In this document: positions 56,158-64,000 of the stretch, piece after piece
How the letters are laid out: each line of letters begins with the position of its first letter
Numbering within the stretch: position 1 is the first letter of the stretch
Assembly (NCBI GenBank): GCA_937995755.1
Contig: CALKJD010000035.1
Coordinates: 16,526 to 80,525 of the forward strand
DNA length: 64,000 nt
DNA from: an uncultured Saprospiraceae bacterium
GTDB lineage: Bacteria; Bacteroidota; Bacteroidia; Chitinophagales; Saprospiraceae
Direction of reading: 5' to 3'
The notes under the pieces: model-generated
What the model was told of the DNA's origin: nothing
The model's input: only the letters and a program-made list of their open reading frames with translations
The model's database searches: none
Made by a program: the position numbers and the translations under genes

Positions 56158-57960
56158 ATGATCTATAAAGACACATATCGTTTCCCCCAATATCTCATAG
56201 TCCAAACTTTCCTTTGGGCTCTACTTTTGTGTACTACCCTCTCTGCTCAGACACGCATTGACAGCACTTATAGCTTCACTCAACTCAACGACAATCTCAA
56301 GAAGGCAAGAGACACCAAAAATATCAGTGAATTAGCTATCAACTATTACCTACTAGCCAACTTCGAAGCTGAAATCAATGCTAATCAGATCCAAGCATTT
56401 GATTATTATACTCGTGCGATAGAGTACTATCGTATCCTCGATGATATTGAGAAGATTAACGAAATCAAATACATCATTGGTAATAGATATGCCGATGCTG
56501 GACTATACAAAGAAGCTATAGATCAGTATGAAGAGCTATTAACCTATTATAAAGAAAATGACAATCTATATATGCGAACTTATCTCCGTGCTAAGTTGGC
56601 AGATGTATACCACATCACTGGAGATATCGACCAAGAATATGAATATCTTAATCAATCGATTGAACTAAATAGAACCCTTCGTGATACTTCTTTGATGATA
56701 GATTTCATGTTGAAAAAATCAAGAAATTACTTGACGCTTAATGAGAAAGATAGCGCGTTAATCATGTCGTATCAAGCCTTTAAAATTGCCAATACTATAG
56801 ATGATAAAAATCGCTTAAGCAAAAGTCTATTTAATATAGCACAAATCAATCTAGAGAATAAAGAATATACTAAAGCATTAAAGTACTATAGAGATGCTGA
56901 GAAAATAATTCCAAAAAAAGCATATAGCCTTGACCGCAGAGATATATACATGAAATTATCAGAGGTATATGACACCTTAGATAGACACAAAGATGCTTAT
57001 GCTTATGCGCTCAAATATGCCTACATCAATGACAGTATACTCAATCATGACAAGGTGCAAGCAGAGTACAAACTTGCTCTTAGATTTGAGACCAATGAGA
57101 AGAAAAAAGACATTGCCAATCTAGAGCAAGAAAAAGAGAAAGAACAAGAAAAAAACAAGCAACAACGAAGAGCGCTGTACTTGCTTTCTGCAGGTCTAGC
57201 CATGCTCCTTGCGTTAGTATATTTTATTATCCGATTTTATACTACACGTATCAAGACGGAGAAGATCATAACCCAGCAAGAGAAAGAAATACGGATGCGT
57301 AAAATTCAAACATTAGAGGATGATGTAAAGATGAAAGGTATGCAATCTATGATCGCTGGACAAGAGATGGAAAGGGAACGAATTGCTCAAGATCTTCATG
57401 ATAGCCTGGGAGGCTTATTGTCAACTGTCAAACTCCAATTTGATAGTGTACAGGCTCGCCACGCTGAGATTAAAGATCTAGTAGAATATCAAAACGCTAA
57501 CAAGCTGTTAGATTCGGCAGTAGAAGAGGTTCGGTCCATATCTCGTAACCTGCAGCCAGGCGCACTAGCCGAATTAGGACTGGTGCCAGCTCTCAAAGAC
57601 CTCATTAACAACTTCGATGGAGACCATTATCCAGAAGTAGATCTCCAAGTCTATGATGTACCTAAAAAGATAAATAATATCGTTGCCTTATCTATATTTA
57701 GAGTGATCCAAGAACTCCTTTATAATAGTGTCAAACACGCTAAAGCGACTGAAATACTCATTCAGATCAATAAAGAAAACGATGAACTCGTAATCCAATT
57801 TGAAGATGATGGAATTGGCTTCGATATGGAAAACCTAAAGCACAAAGGTATGGGACTCGAAAACATGAAATCGAGAATCAACTTCCTTAAAGGTACTATC
57901 TCATTTGACAGCAAGCAAGGAGAAGGACTCTCAGTACTGATTCATGTAGACTATAATTAA
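56158..57960 (+). CDS. Sensor histidine kinase with TPR sensor domain
   Basis: A 600-residue membrane kinase. An N-terminal signal/TM (~12-30) is followed by a periplasmic TPR region at ~40-300 (DAGLYKEAIDQYEELLTYYKENDNLYMRTYLRAKLADVYHITGD), a TM segment at ~340-358 (YLLSAGLAMLLALVYFIIRFY), a coiled linker, a HisKA_3 dimerisation domain with the phospho-acceptor His in ERERIAQDLHDSLGGLLS (~His415), and a HATPase domain (NSVKHAKATEILI, DDGIGFDMENLKHKGMGLENM). This is the NarX/DesK class, matching the divergent LuxR-type regulator. The TPR periplasmic domain suggests the signal is a protein or peptide. Confidence 0.93.
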   Translation: MIYKDTYRFPQYLIVQTFLWALLLCTTLSAQTRIDSTYSFTQLNDNLKKARDTKNISELAINYYLLANFEAEINANQIQAFDYYTRAIEYYRILDDIEKINEIKYIIGNRYADAGLYKEAIDQYEELLTYYKENDNLYMRTYLRAKLADVYHITGDIDQEYEYLNQSIELNRTLRDTSLMIDFMLKKSRNYLTLNEKDSALIMSYQAFKIANTIDDKNRLSKSLFNIAQINLENKEYTKALKYYRDAEKIIPKKAYSLDRRDIYMKLSEVYDTLDRHKDAYAYALKYAYINDSILNHDKVQAEYKLALRFETNEKKKDIANLEQEKEKEQEKNKQQRRALYLLSAGLAMLLALVYFIIRFYTTRIKTEKIITQQEKEIRMRKIQTLEDDVKMKGMQSMIAGQEMERERIAQDLHDSLGGLLSTVKLQFDSVQARHAEIKDLVEYQNANKLLDSAVEEVRSISRNLQPGALAELGLVPALKDLINNFDGDHYPEVDLQVYDVPKKINNIVALSIFRVIQELLYNSVKHAKATEILIQINKENDELVIQFEDDGIGFDMENLKHKGMGLENMKSRINFLKGTISFDSKQGEGLSVLIHVDYN

Positions 57961-58030
57961 ATCAAGTCATTGCAATCTAAGAAAAGGATTGATTCTAAGT
58001 TAGAGTTCAAACGATTACCTTTAAGGCTAG

Positions 58031-58921
58031 ATGAATATACCTAGTCCAATTCAACAAATACATGATCCCATTTGGGATGATCAGCAGATTGAACTCTATA
58101 TCAAAAGAGAAGATCTCATACATCCTATAGTCAATGGAAATAAATACCGTAAGCTCAAATACAATCTAGCTACTAATCCTAATAGCATCATCACTTTTGG
58201 TGGCGCTTTCTCTAATCATATACATGCTACTGCGTCGGCAGGAAAACTATATAATATTCCTACTGTAGGAATCATACGTGGAGATTTAGATGAAAACAAC
58301 CCCACCCTAGTCTATGCTAGATCATGTGGTATGGACCTCCGATTTGTTGATAGGTCTGCTTACAAACTCAAAGAAAACTCCGAAGCTGCAATAGCTATCA
58401 TTAATGAATTTACTGACCCTCTGATCTTACCCGAAGGGGGCAACAACTTATTGGCAAGAAAAGGAACGGCAGAAGTCGCTACAGAAATAAACGCTCAGAT
58501 TCCTAATGTAAATTACATTGCCTTATCTGCTGGTACAGGAGGAACTGCGAGTGGCATACTCAGTCAAAAAAATAAGCATCACAAACTGTTAGTATTTAGC
58601 GCATTGAAAGGAGATTTTCTTAGAGATGAAATAATAGTGATGACTGGCTTATCAAATTTCGAATTGCAGACAGACTATCATTTTGGCGGATACGCTCGTA
58701 CTAAGCCTGAACTTATTGCCTTTATCAATCAATTTTATAAGAAGCATCAAATCATCCTGGATCCCATATACAATGGCAAAGGCCTATATGGAATTGTAGA
58801 TCTTATTAGACAAGAAAAAATATCGAAAGGCAGTAAAATTGTCTGGGTCTTAACTGGTGGCCAACAAGGCAATACTGCATGGAACTACATGAATGGCGGT
58901 GGCCTAGTAGAGCCTAGCTAA
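58031..58921 (+). CDS. PLP-dependent ACC deaminase / D-cysteine desulfhydrase family protein
   Basis: A 296-residue fold-type II PLP enzyme. The Schiff-base lysine is in VNGNKYRKLKYNL at ~40, followed by FGGAFSNHIHATASAGK and the phosphate-binding SAGTGGTASGIL. The C terminus ends VWVLTGGQQGNTAWNYM. These are the marks of the 1-aminocyclopropane-1-carboxylate deaminase / D-cysteine desulfhydrase family; D-cysteine desulfhydrase is the commoner activity in bacteria lacking the ethylene context. The exact substrate is not resolved by sequence. Slightly shorter than the usual ~330 residues. Confidence 0.88.
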   Translation: MNIPSPIQQIHDPIWDDQQIELYIKREDLIHPIVNGNKYRKLKYNLATNPNSIITFGGAFSNHIHATASAGKLYNIPTVGIIRGDLDENNPTLVYARSCGMDLRFVDRSAYKLKENSEAAIAIINEFTDPLILPEGGNNLLARKGTAEVATEINAQIPNVNYIALSAGTGGTASGILSQKNKHHKLLVFSALKGDFLRDEIIVMTGLSNFELQTDYHFGGYARTKPELIAFINQFYKKHQIILDPIYNGKGLYGIVDLIRQEKISKGSKIVWVLTGGQQGNTAWNYMNGGGLVEPS

Positions 58922-59020
58922 TAGCCATACATTTATGCATAGAACTCCTTATGAAATCTCAGTCCTAATAAATGAATTTCATTTTCAGAAATATATGAAG
59001 CAACTAATTATTACTTAAGT

Positions 59021-59028
59021 TATCTTTG
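59021..59028 (+). promoter_or_regulatory. Candidate -7 promoter element TATCTTTG
   Basis: TATCTTTG matches TAnnTTTG exactly and lies 31 bp before the TTG start of the MFS gene. No clear -33 box. Confidence 0.5.
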
Positions 59029-59059
59029 AAACTATTAACTCAAAAGTCAAACCTACCAA

Positions 59060-60265
59060 TTGGATATAGTCAAAATATATCGCGATGCTTTCTCTGGACT
59101 TAATAGAGATATATGGCTCATTACTTCTGTAATGTTTGTCAATCGATTAGGTACACTTATACTTCCATTTATCACATTATATACTACACAAGAGATTGGC
59201 TGGACCAAACCTCAAGCAGGTGTTGCCGTGGCTTGCTTTGGAGCAGGATCACTTGCAGGATCTTATCTTGGTGGATGGCTTACCGATAAGATTGGATATT
59301 ACAAAGTATTTCTATTCTCGCTTATTGGTGGAGGATTAGCATATTATGTATTGCAGTTTTTTACTAGCTATATTGCTTTATCTCTTGGTCTATTTGTAGC
59401 CTCTACCATTGCTGATTTACTAAGGCCAGCTCTATATACAGGTATCCGATTTTTCACAGATGAGAATACTCAGACTCGTGCAGTATCCTTACTTCGTATG
59501 GCGTTTAACTTAGGCTTTGTGATCGGTCCTGCGATTGGTGGAGCGATCATTGCATTAACCTCTTACAAGTGGATCTTTATATTAGATGCATTCACTTGCT
59601 GGGGAGCCGCTATCATGACATACTTCTTAATCAAAGATTACAGCCATAAGCAATTTGAAAATAACGTACTCGATGAAGAAGTATCTGTTGAGATTAAAAA
59701 TCCTTATAGAGACAAGCCTTACCTTCTTTTCTTATTCTATAGTCTATTGATGCTGATTGGATTTTTTCAAATCTTGTTTACCGTTCCACTTTACTTGGAG
59801 GAAGTGGCACATTTCAGTACTGATGAGATTGGTATTTTCTTTGGTATCAATGGAGCCTTAGTATTTATTCTTGAGATGCCCTTGGTCCAGTATGTAGACA
59901 AAAGAAAAGTCATAATGAAAGCCATGGTGGTAGGTTCGGCAATGATCGGAATTGGACTACTAGCACTTATATCGCAGACCTACATTCTAATTTCTTTAGC
60001 TATATTCTTACTACTTACTGGAGTGGGAGAAATTGTAAATTTTCCATTCATCAGTACGACTGCTCTGAAGCGTGCGACTGATCAAAACAGCGGTAAGATG
60101 TTAGCGATGACATCAGTTATGTTTTCAGTTTCGCTGATCGTAGCTCCACCTCTAGGCACGACCATTTTGGAACATTATGGCTATACCGTCTTATGGATTA
60201 CCATGGCTACCTTATGCTTTATTTCTGCAGTAGGATTGCAGAGTGTCCGACATTATTTCGATTGA
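59060..60265 (+). CDS. Major facilitator superfamily transporter
   Basis: A 401-residue inner-membrane transporter with about 12 hydrophobic segments. Residues ~25-45 and on give the MFS A motif as GGWLTDKIGYYKVFLF; the TM5-type motif GFVIGPAIGGAIIALTSYKWIFILDAF follows. The start is a TTG; no ATG gives a full first TM segment. The substrate is unknown; similar proteins are annotated as multidrug or sugar/peptide exporters. It converges on the DinB gene 45 bp away. Confidence 0.9.
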   Translation: MDIVKIYRDAFSGLNRDIWLITSVMFVNRLGTLILPFITLYTTQEIGWTKPQAGVAVACFGAGSLAGSYLGGWLTDKIGYYKVFLFSLIGGGLAYYVLQFFTSYIALSLGLFVASTIADLLRPALYTGIRFFTDENTQTRAVSLLRMAFNLGFVIGPAIGGAIIALTSYKWIFILDAFTCWGAAIMTYFLIKDYSHKQFENNVLDEEVSVEIKNPYRDKPYLLFLFYSLLMLIGFFQILFTVPLYLEEVAHFSTDEIGIFFGINGALVFILEMPLVQYVDKRKVIMKAMVVGSAMIGIGLLALISQTYILISLAIFLLLTGVGEIVNFPFISTTALKRATDQNSGKMLAMTSVMFSVSLIVAPPLGTTILEHYGYTVLWITMATLCFISAVGLQSVRHYFD

Positions 60266-60309
60266 TTGTTGTTAGATACGTACTCTAAGATATCTACCCA
60301 TCACATCTC

Positions 60310-60915
60310 TCATTCCCTATTCTTACCCATAAATACATTCATCTTAGGGTTTACCGGATTTTCATTAGTTCGGCGAAAACTTACGATCTGTCCAGTATGA
60401 TAGATCGCATCTGATAGATGGCCATTAAGTAAATGCCAAAACTCATAAGTAGACACTTTATCTCCACGTTGAAAAATAATTTTTCTTGTACTCATATCCA
60501 TATTAGGATCCGCGATGAGTAAATCACTAGCTTTCTTGATATTCATTAGACTTTGGTGTCTCATTTCCTCATATGAAAGATCGATTTTCTCACTTGACTT
60601 TACATTAGGCTTTCCAGAGATACAATTCAATATGCTTTTACTCAATCCATGTATATGCTCAATAGTTTCTATGACATTAGATGCATCTTCACTAGGCCGA
60701 AAGATTAGATCATCGTCAGTAAGACCTTCAGTGGCCCAATAGTATCTATATCCAAGTCCATCAATCGTACGTGCTACTATGGTAGCTGCAGTAAATACAT
60801 CTGGATATGATTCTATGGATGCATAAGGTGTTTTTTCCATGACCTGATTTTGTGATTGAGCTGATGAGATAGATAAGAAAACACTAATTGCTAATACGGA
60901 CATATAATGATACAT
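60310..60915 (-). CDS. Exported DinB-family protein
   Basis: A 201-residue four-helix-bundle protein of the DinB/YfiT kind. Unlike most, it has a signal peptide (MSVLAISVFLSISSAQSQ). The putative metal ligands are His in IEHIHGL and the pair in HLSDAIYHTGQIVSFRR. DinB proteins include metal-dependent thiol transferases; function here is unknown. An alternative start lies four codons downstream at the second Met. Confidence 0.85.
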   Translation of the reverse strand: MYHYMSVLAISVFLSISSAQSQNQVMEKTPYASIESYPDVFTAATIVARTIDGLGYRYYWATEGLTDDDLIFRPSEDASNVIETIEHIHGLSKSILNCISGKPNVKSSEKIDLSYEEMRHQSLMNIKKASDLLIADPNMDMSTRKIIFQRGDKVSTYEFWHLLNGHLSDAIYHTGQIVSFRRTNENPVNPKMNVFMGKNRE

Positions 60916-61006
60916 GATAAATGTAAACTAGATAGGTGATCAATGCTCCAAATTTACATAATCATTGAGCTATTGATCACCATCGTCCAGCAATAAAATC
61001 ACTTCT

Positions 61007-61642
61007 TTAGCCTCTGAAGACAAGATTGAGTTTCAAAAATCGATTTTTTAGATGTATCTCTCCCAGATTGTTACCATTGGGTCCAGTAGCCATTATAGAA
61101 TTTACTGTATTTAATTGATGACTCGCCGTGAGTTGAATTTCTGCATATCTCCCAATACTATAGGCTACACCTAAGCTCGCACCAAATAGATTTCTAGTAT
61201 CAGCAAGATCTGAAACCGTTATATGTTCACCTTGATACTCATACGATTGATTAATTAGATAATCGTAAAAGACATCACCCATGATGGATAAATCACCAAC
61301 CAATTGATATTGAAGCCCAACTGGCAAATGAAAATAAACGGCTGTCAAATCTCTATCGCTCAAGGTTTCACGATGCAAATGAAAATTTATCCCAGGACTG
61401 CCTGTCACTTTAATTTTCTCTGAAAGGCTATAAGCTGCATATAAGTTGATTGCTGGCGAAAATTGAGCCTCATCATTATATATACTATAGTCATCAGAAA
61501 AATTAGTCCCTTCGTAATAATCACCATAGATAAGACCTACCCCAATTCCATATTCCATTTTGGATTGTGCATAGAGAGAGGACGTAATCAATAAGATAAC
61601 GAATAGAGTGAACACACTCTTTTGATATTGATAATAATGCAT
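61007..61642 (-). CDS. Outer-membrane beta-barrel protein
   Basis: A ~211-residue exported protein. The frame extends 12 codons upstream, but MHYYQYQKSVFTLFVILLITSSLYAQ is the better signal peptide. The mature part is a run of amphipathic strands (KMEYGIGVGLIYGDYYEG, YAAYSLSEKIKVTGSPGINFHLH, LFGASLGVAYSIGRYAEIQLTASHQL) ending in KLNLVFRG. It is read as an OmpA/OprF-like or PorT-like barrel; exact family uncertain. Confidence 0.75.
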   Translation of the reverse strand: MHYYQYQKSVFTLFVILLITSSLYAQSKMEYGIGVGLIYGDYYEGTNFSDDYSIYNDEAQFSPAINLYAAYSLSEKIKVTGSPGINFHLHRETLSDRDLTAVYFHLPVGLQYQLVGDLSIMGDVFYDYLINQSYEYQGEHITVSDLADTRNLFGASLGVAYSIGRYAEIQLTASHQLNTVNSIMATGPNGNNLGEIHLKNRFLKLNLVFRG

Positions 61643-61731
61643 TGTAATAAATAGTTTAGTGAAGTATATCTTCTCCATTCTTTGCGTTTGCTTAATACTC
61701 TAACATCGTTTTAAATACTTTATTTTACATC

Positions 61732-62811
61732 ATGAAAAATTTTATCCGTCTACCTGAGAGTACTGATCGTTCACTAAGGGCGTGGAGTGCTGTAGATGAG
61801 CACATCCTTAAGCACTTAGAAGAGGAGAAACTTAGCCTAGAGAACATTACCCTATTGCATGATCGATTTGGATATATGACTTGTCAATTGATAGTTAATA
61901 CACCTACTACCCTGACATACTTGGATAGCCAAAAACAATCCATACTCCGCAATACCTCCACCAATTGGATCTCAATAGAAGACTTAAATATAAGATCGAT
62001 ACTAGATGACATTCCTCCTGTCGGAAAGATAGCGGTAATGAAAGTACCTAAGTCTTTAGATCTCTTTCGATTATATCTCACCAAACTCACTAATTCTTTA
62101 CCTGTAGATGGAGCGGTAGTTGCCGGATTTATGACAAGGCATTTTTCCAAAAGCATGCTAGATATAGCAGCAGAATATTTCAATGAAGTATCACAATCTA
62201 AAGCTTGGAAAAAATCAAGACTACTATTACTCACTAGCCCAAAGAAAAGCAATGACAAGAAGATTGATATTTTCAAAACTATCCTCTACCAAGATCATCA
62301 ATACAAGCAATACTTAGGTGTATTCTCTGCTAACCATATAGATTATGCCACTCAATTTTTGATAGAGCATTTAGAGCTGCGAAACATAGAAAAAAGCTTT
62401 TTAGATATCGGATGCGGAAATGGAGTAATCGGCAAACACCTACTAGAACAACGAGATTGGGAAGAGGCTGTAATGATAGATGATTCGGTATTAGCAACTG
62501 CTTCGACTCAAATAAATCTAGAAAATCATAATGCCGTTCAAATAAAAACACAATACCATTTGGACAATTTCTCTGATGGTAAATTTGATCTGGTGATTAC
62601 CAATCCTCCATTTCATTTTGAGTATGAAGTAGATCCAAGCATAGCTATTCGCCTGATGTCTGATACTCAAAGAATATTATCAAATAATGGTCGACTCATC
62701 ATCGTGGCTAATAGACACCTCAACTATAAGAGTCAACTTTCGCAGTGGTATGATACAGTTAACATCCTGATAGAAAATGACAAATTTATAATCTACGAGG
62801 CAATGAAATGA
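61732..62811 (+). CDS. Class I SAM-dependent methyltransferase, RlmG/RsmC-like
   Basis: A 359-residue protein with the two-domain layout of rRNA guanine-N2 methyltransferases: a catalytically inactive N-terminal half and an active C-terminal half. The C-terminal SAM motif is SFLDIGCGNGVIGKHLL (~222-238), the acidic residue lies in VMIDDSVLA, and the substrate loop is NPPFH in LVITNPPFHFEYEVD (~288-292). NPPFH is characteristic of RlmG/RsmC-type 23S or 16S rRNA guanine methyltransferases. Which guanine is methylated cannot be told from sequence. Confidence 0.85.
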   Translation: MKNFIRLPESTDRSLRAWSAVDEHILKHLEEEKLSLENITLLHDRFGYMTCQLIVNTPTTLTYLDSQKQSILRNTSTNWISIEDLNIRSILDDIPPVGKIAVMKVPKSLDLFRLYLTKLTNSLPVDGAVVAGFMTRHFSKSMLDIAAEYFNEVSQSKAWKKSRLLLLTSPKKSNDKKIDIFKTILYQDHQYKQYLGVFSANHIDYATQFLIEHLELRNIEKSFLDIGCGNGVIGKHLLEQRDWEEAVMIDDSVLATASTQINLENHNAVQIKTQYHLDNFSDGKFDLVITNPPFHFEYEVDPSIAIRLMSDTQRILSNNGRLIIVANRHLNYKSQLSQWYDTVNILIENDKFIIYEAMK

Positions 62812-62903
62812 CTTCAAATTTCGCTTCAGTTGCTGATAGAAAAACATAGAAGCATGAAACGAGGTTAGATTAATAATGTCTTTCATAAAAACAAACCGCT
62901 ACT

Positions 62904-63407
62904 ATGTCAAATAATATCCTAGTTATAAATGGAAGTGCTCGAGCTAATAATAATACGGCTAGATTAGTCCATCATCTCTTGAGTGCAAATATTAATATGA
63001 TTGAGCTTTCGGAAGTAAAAGTGTCTCATTACGACTATGATGGCCACTACCCTATTGATGATAGCTTCCAGGAGATAACCGATCAAATGCTAGAAGCAGA
63101 TATTATCATTCTTGCTACTCCAGTCTACTGGTATACCATGAGTGGACATATGAAGGTATTCTTAGACCGATGGACAGACTTAGTCACTACACACAAGGCA
63201 AAAGGAAGAGCGCTCAAAGGAAAGAAAATAGCTATCATAGCTCAAGCTACGAGCGAAGCTATGCCATCTGGATTTGAGCAACCTATTAAATTAACCGCGG
63301 AGTACATGGATATGGAATACTTAGGCGGAGTATTTTGGGATATGAGAAGACCGTTTAGTGAAATTCAAGAATTGAAATCACAATTTCACCAAATCTTAAA
63401 CACTTAA
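62904..63407 (+). CDS. NAD(P)H-dependent FMN oxidoreductase (flavodoxin-like)
   Basis: A 167-residue protein with the flavodoxin-like fold of FMN reductases. The FMN phosphate loop is INGSARANNNTARLV, and the isoalloxazine contact loop is TPVYWYTMSGHMKVFLDRW. No cofactor binding other than FMN/NADPH is evident. Likely reduces quinones, nitro compounds or flavins. Substrate not determined. Confidence 0.88.
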   Translation: MSNNILVINGSARANNNTARLVHHLLSANINMIELSEVKVSHYDYDGHYPIDDSFQEITDQMLEADIIILATPVYWYTMSGHMKVFLDRWTDLVTTHKAKGRALKGKKIAIIAQATSEAMPSGFEQPIKLTAEYMDMEYLGGVFWDMRRPFSEIQELKSQFHQILNT

Positions 63408-63444
63408 ATCGAATAGTAATACACCTCTAACAATCAACTCTACA

Positions 63445-63822
63445 TTATACTGCAATGCAGCTTATCTCAACATTCACATATTTTGGTAGATTAGCCACTT
63501 CCACAAGCTCTCTTGCTGGAGCAGTATCTTCATCAAAGTATTGAGCATAGACTGCATTGATTCTACCATACATCTCCATATCTGCTACAAATACGGAGCA
63601 CTTCACCACATTATCTAATGTCATTCCTGCTTCAGAAAGCACTGCTTTGATATTTTTAAATACTTGATGCGTCTCGTCTTCGATATTTTCTAGTACCAAT
63701 TTTCCTGTAGTTGGATCTATAGCTATTTGACCTGACATATAAAGTGTTCCATTAGCTAGAACAGATTGATTATATGGTCCTACTGGAGATGGAGCCTTAG
63801 TAGTATTAATTATTTTTTTCAT
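63445..63822 (-). CDS. ridA: RidA family 2-iminobutanoate/2-iminopropanoate deaminase
   Basis: A 125-residue YjgF/RidA protein that hydrolyses reactive enamine/imine intermediates formed by threonine dehydratase and similar PLP enzymes. The start at 63822 gives MKKIINTTKAPSPVGPYNQSV; the open frame runs 7 codons further. Family marks are GPYNQ, the Arg in PARELVEVANLPKYVNVEI (substrate carboxylate), and SGQIAIDP. A PLP enzyme lies ~5 kb upstream but is not adjacent. Tandem repeats begin 57 bp upstream of the ATG. Confidence 0.94.
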   Translation of the reverse strand: MKKIINTTKAPSPVGPYNQSVLANGTLYMSGQIAIDPTTGKLVLENIEDETHQVFKNIKAVLSEAGMTLDNVVKCSVFVADMEMYGRINAVYAQYFDEDTAPARELVEVANLPKYVNVEISCIAV

Positions 63823-63878
63823 CAGTTGATATTTGAAATGCAAGTTATGAATCCTTTTACTAAAAGAAACTTAGTTAT

Positions 63879-64000
63879 GGAATTTAACGCGTTTCTTAGT
63901 TCCTCTCACTATCAGATTCTTCGTGGCGGAATTTAACGCGTTTCTTAGTTCCTCTCACTATCAGATTCTTCGTGGCGGAATTTAACGCGTTTCTTAGTTC
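63879..64000. repeat. 49-bp tandem repeat, running off the right edge
   Basis: Two complete copies (63879-63927 and 63928-63976) are identical over 49 bp, then a third copy starts at 63977 and is cut by the window end after 24 bases. The unit begins GGAATTTAACGCGTTTC. The array therefore probably continues to the right. It lies upstream of ridA on the other strand. Confidence 0.95.

Overview
The window is a chromosomal segment of a member of the Bacteroidota, most likely a Saprospiraceae-like marine or freshwater lineage. The sequence reasons are: low GC; A-rich sequence without Shine-Dalgarno motifs before start codons; several promoters of the Bacteroidota TAnnTTTG type; secreted proteins with LVIVD, CUB, LamG, Ig and FN3 domains, at least one with a type IX secretion (T9SS) C-terminal domain; short Bacteroidota-style lipoprotein signals; and a LytTR regulator. 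The family assignment below phylum level is inference. I see no tRNA, rRNA, CRISPR array, intact transposase, phage or plasmid genes.

Layout. 1-8.9 kb: the 3' end of guaB, two secreted proteins around a small AbrB-type regulator, and a tightly overlapping minus-strand operon fabF-rnc-membrane hydrolase. 9.0-16.5 kb: an outer-membrane-protein pseudogene broken by three in-frame stops, then a four-gene TetR / TolC / membrane-fusion / RND efflux operon. 16.5-21.6 kb: an unusual unit of sigma factor, membrane anti-sigma-like protein and a TPR-CHAT protease with a C-terminal membrane anchor. The sigma and anti-sigma genes are bracketed by two copies, in opposite orientation, of an ungapped ~179-bp imperfect palindrome. 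21.9-38.5 kb: a stand-alone LytTR regulator and a 5,364-residue secreted mosaic protein that takes up a quarter of the window. 38.6-50 kb: small lipoproteins, cvpA, parE, proC, two tandem paralogous SH3 lipoproteins, tadA, a gamma-carbonic-anhydrase-like protein and a CUB/T9SS protein. 50-64 kb: Bax-inhibitor-like protein, M48 protease, TPR lipoprotein, beta-barrels, a divergent NarL-type two-component pair, a PLP deaminase, an MFS transporter, a DinB protein, an rRNA-methyltransferase-like protein, an FMN oxidoreductase and RidA.

How the parts work together. Three regions are coherent functional units: the self-regulated efflux operon, the fatty-acid/RNase III operon, and the sigma/anti-sigma/CHAT unit, which looks like a stress-triggered proteolytic module. 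The LytTR gene directly before the giant secreted protein suggests dedicated control of a surface or cohesion protein. The non-coding parts are informative: a 179-bp palindromic repeat pair, a hairpin-rich duplicated repeat at 53.9 kb, a 49-bp tandem repeat running off the right edge that shares sequence blocks with it, an orphan strong terminator that may end a small RNA, and palindromic candidate operators. The best candidate for something not previously described is the 16.6-21.6 kb unit with its flanking palindromes.
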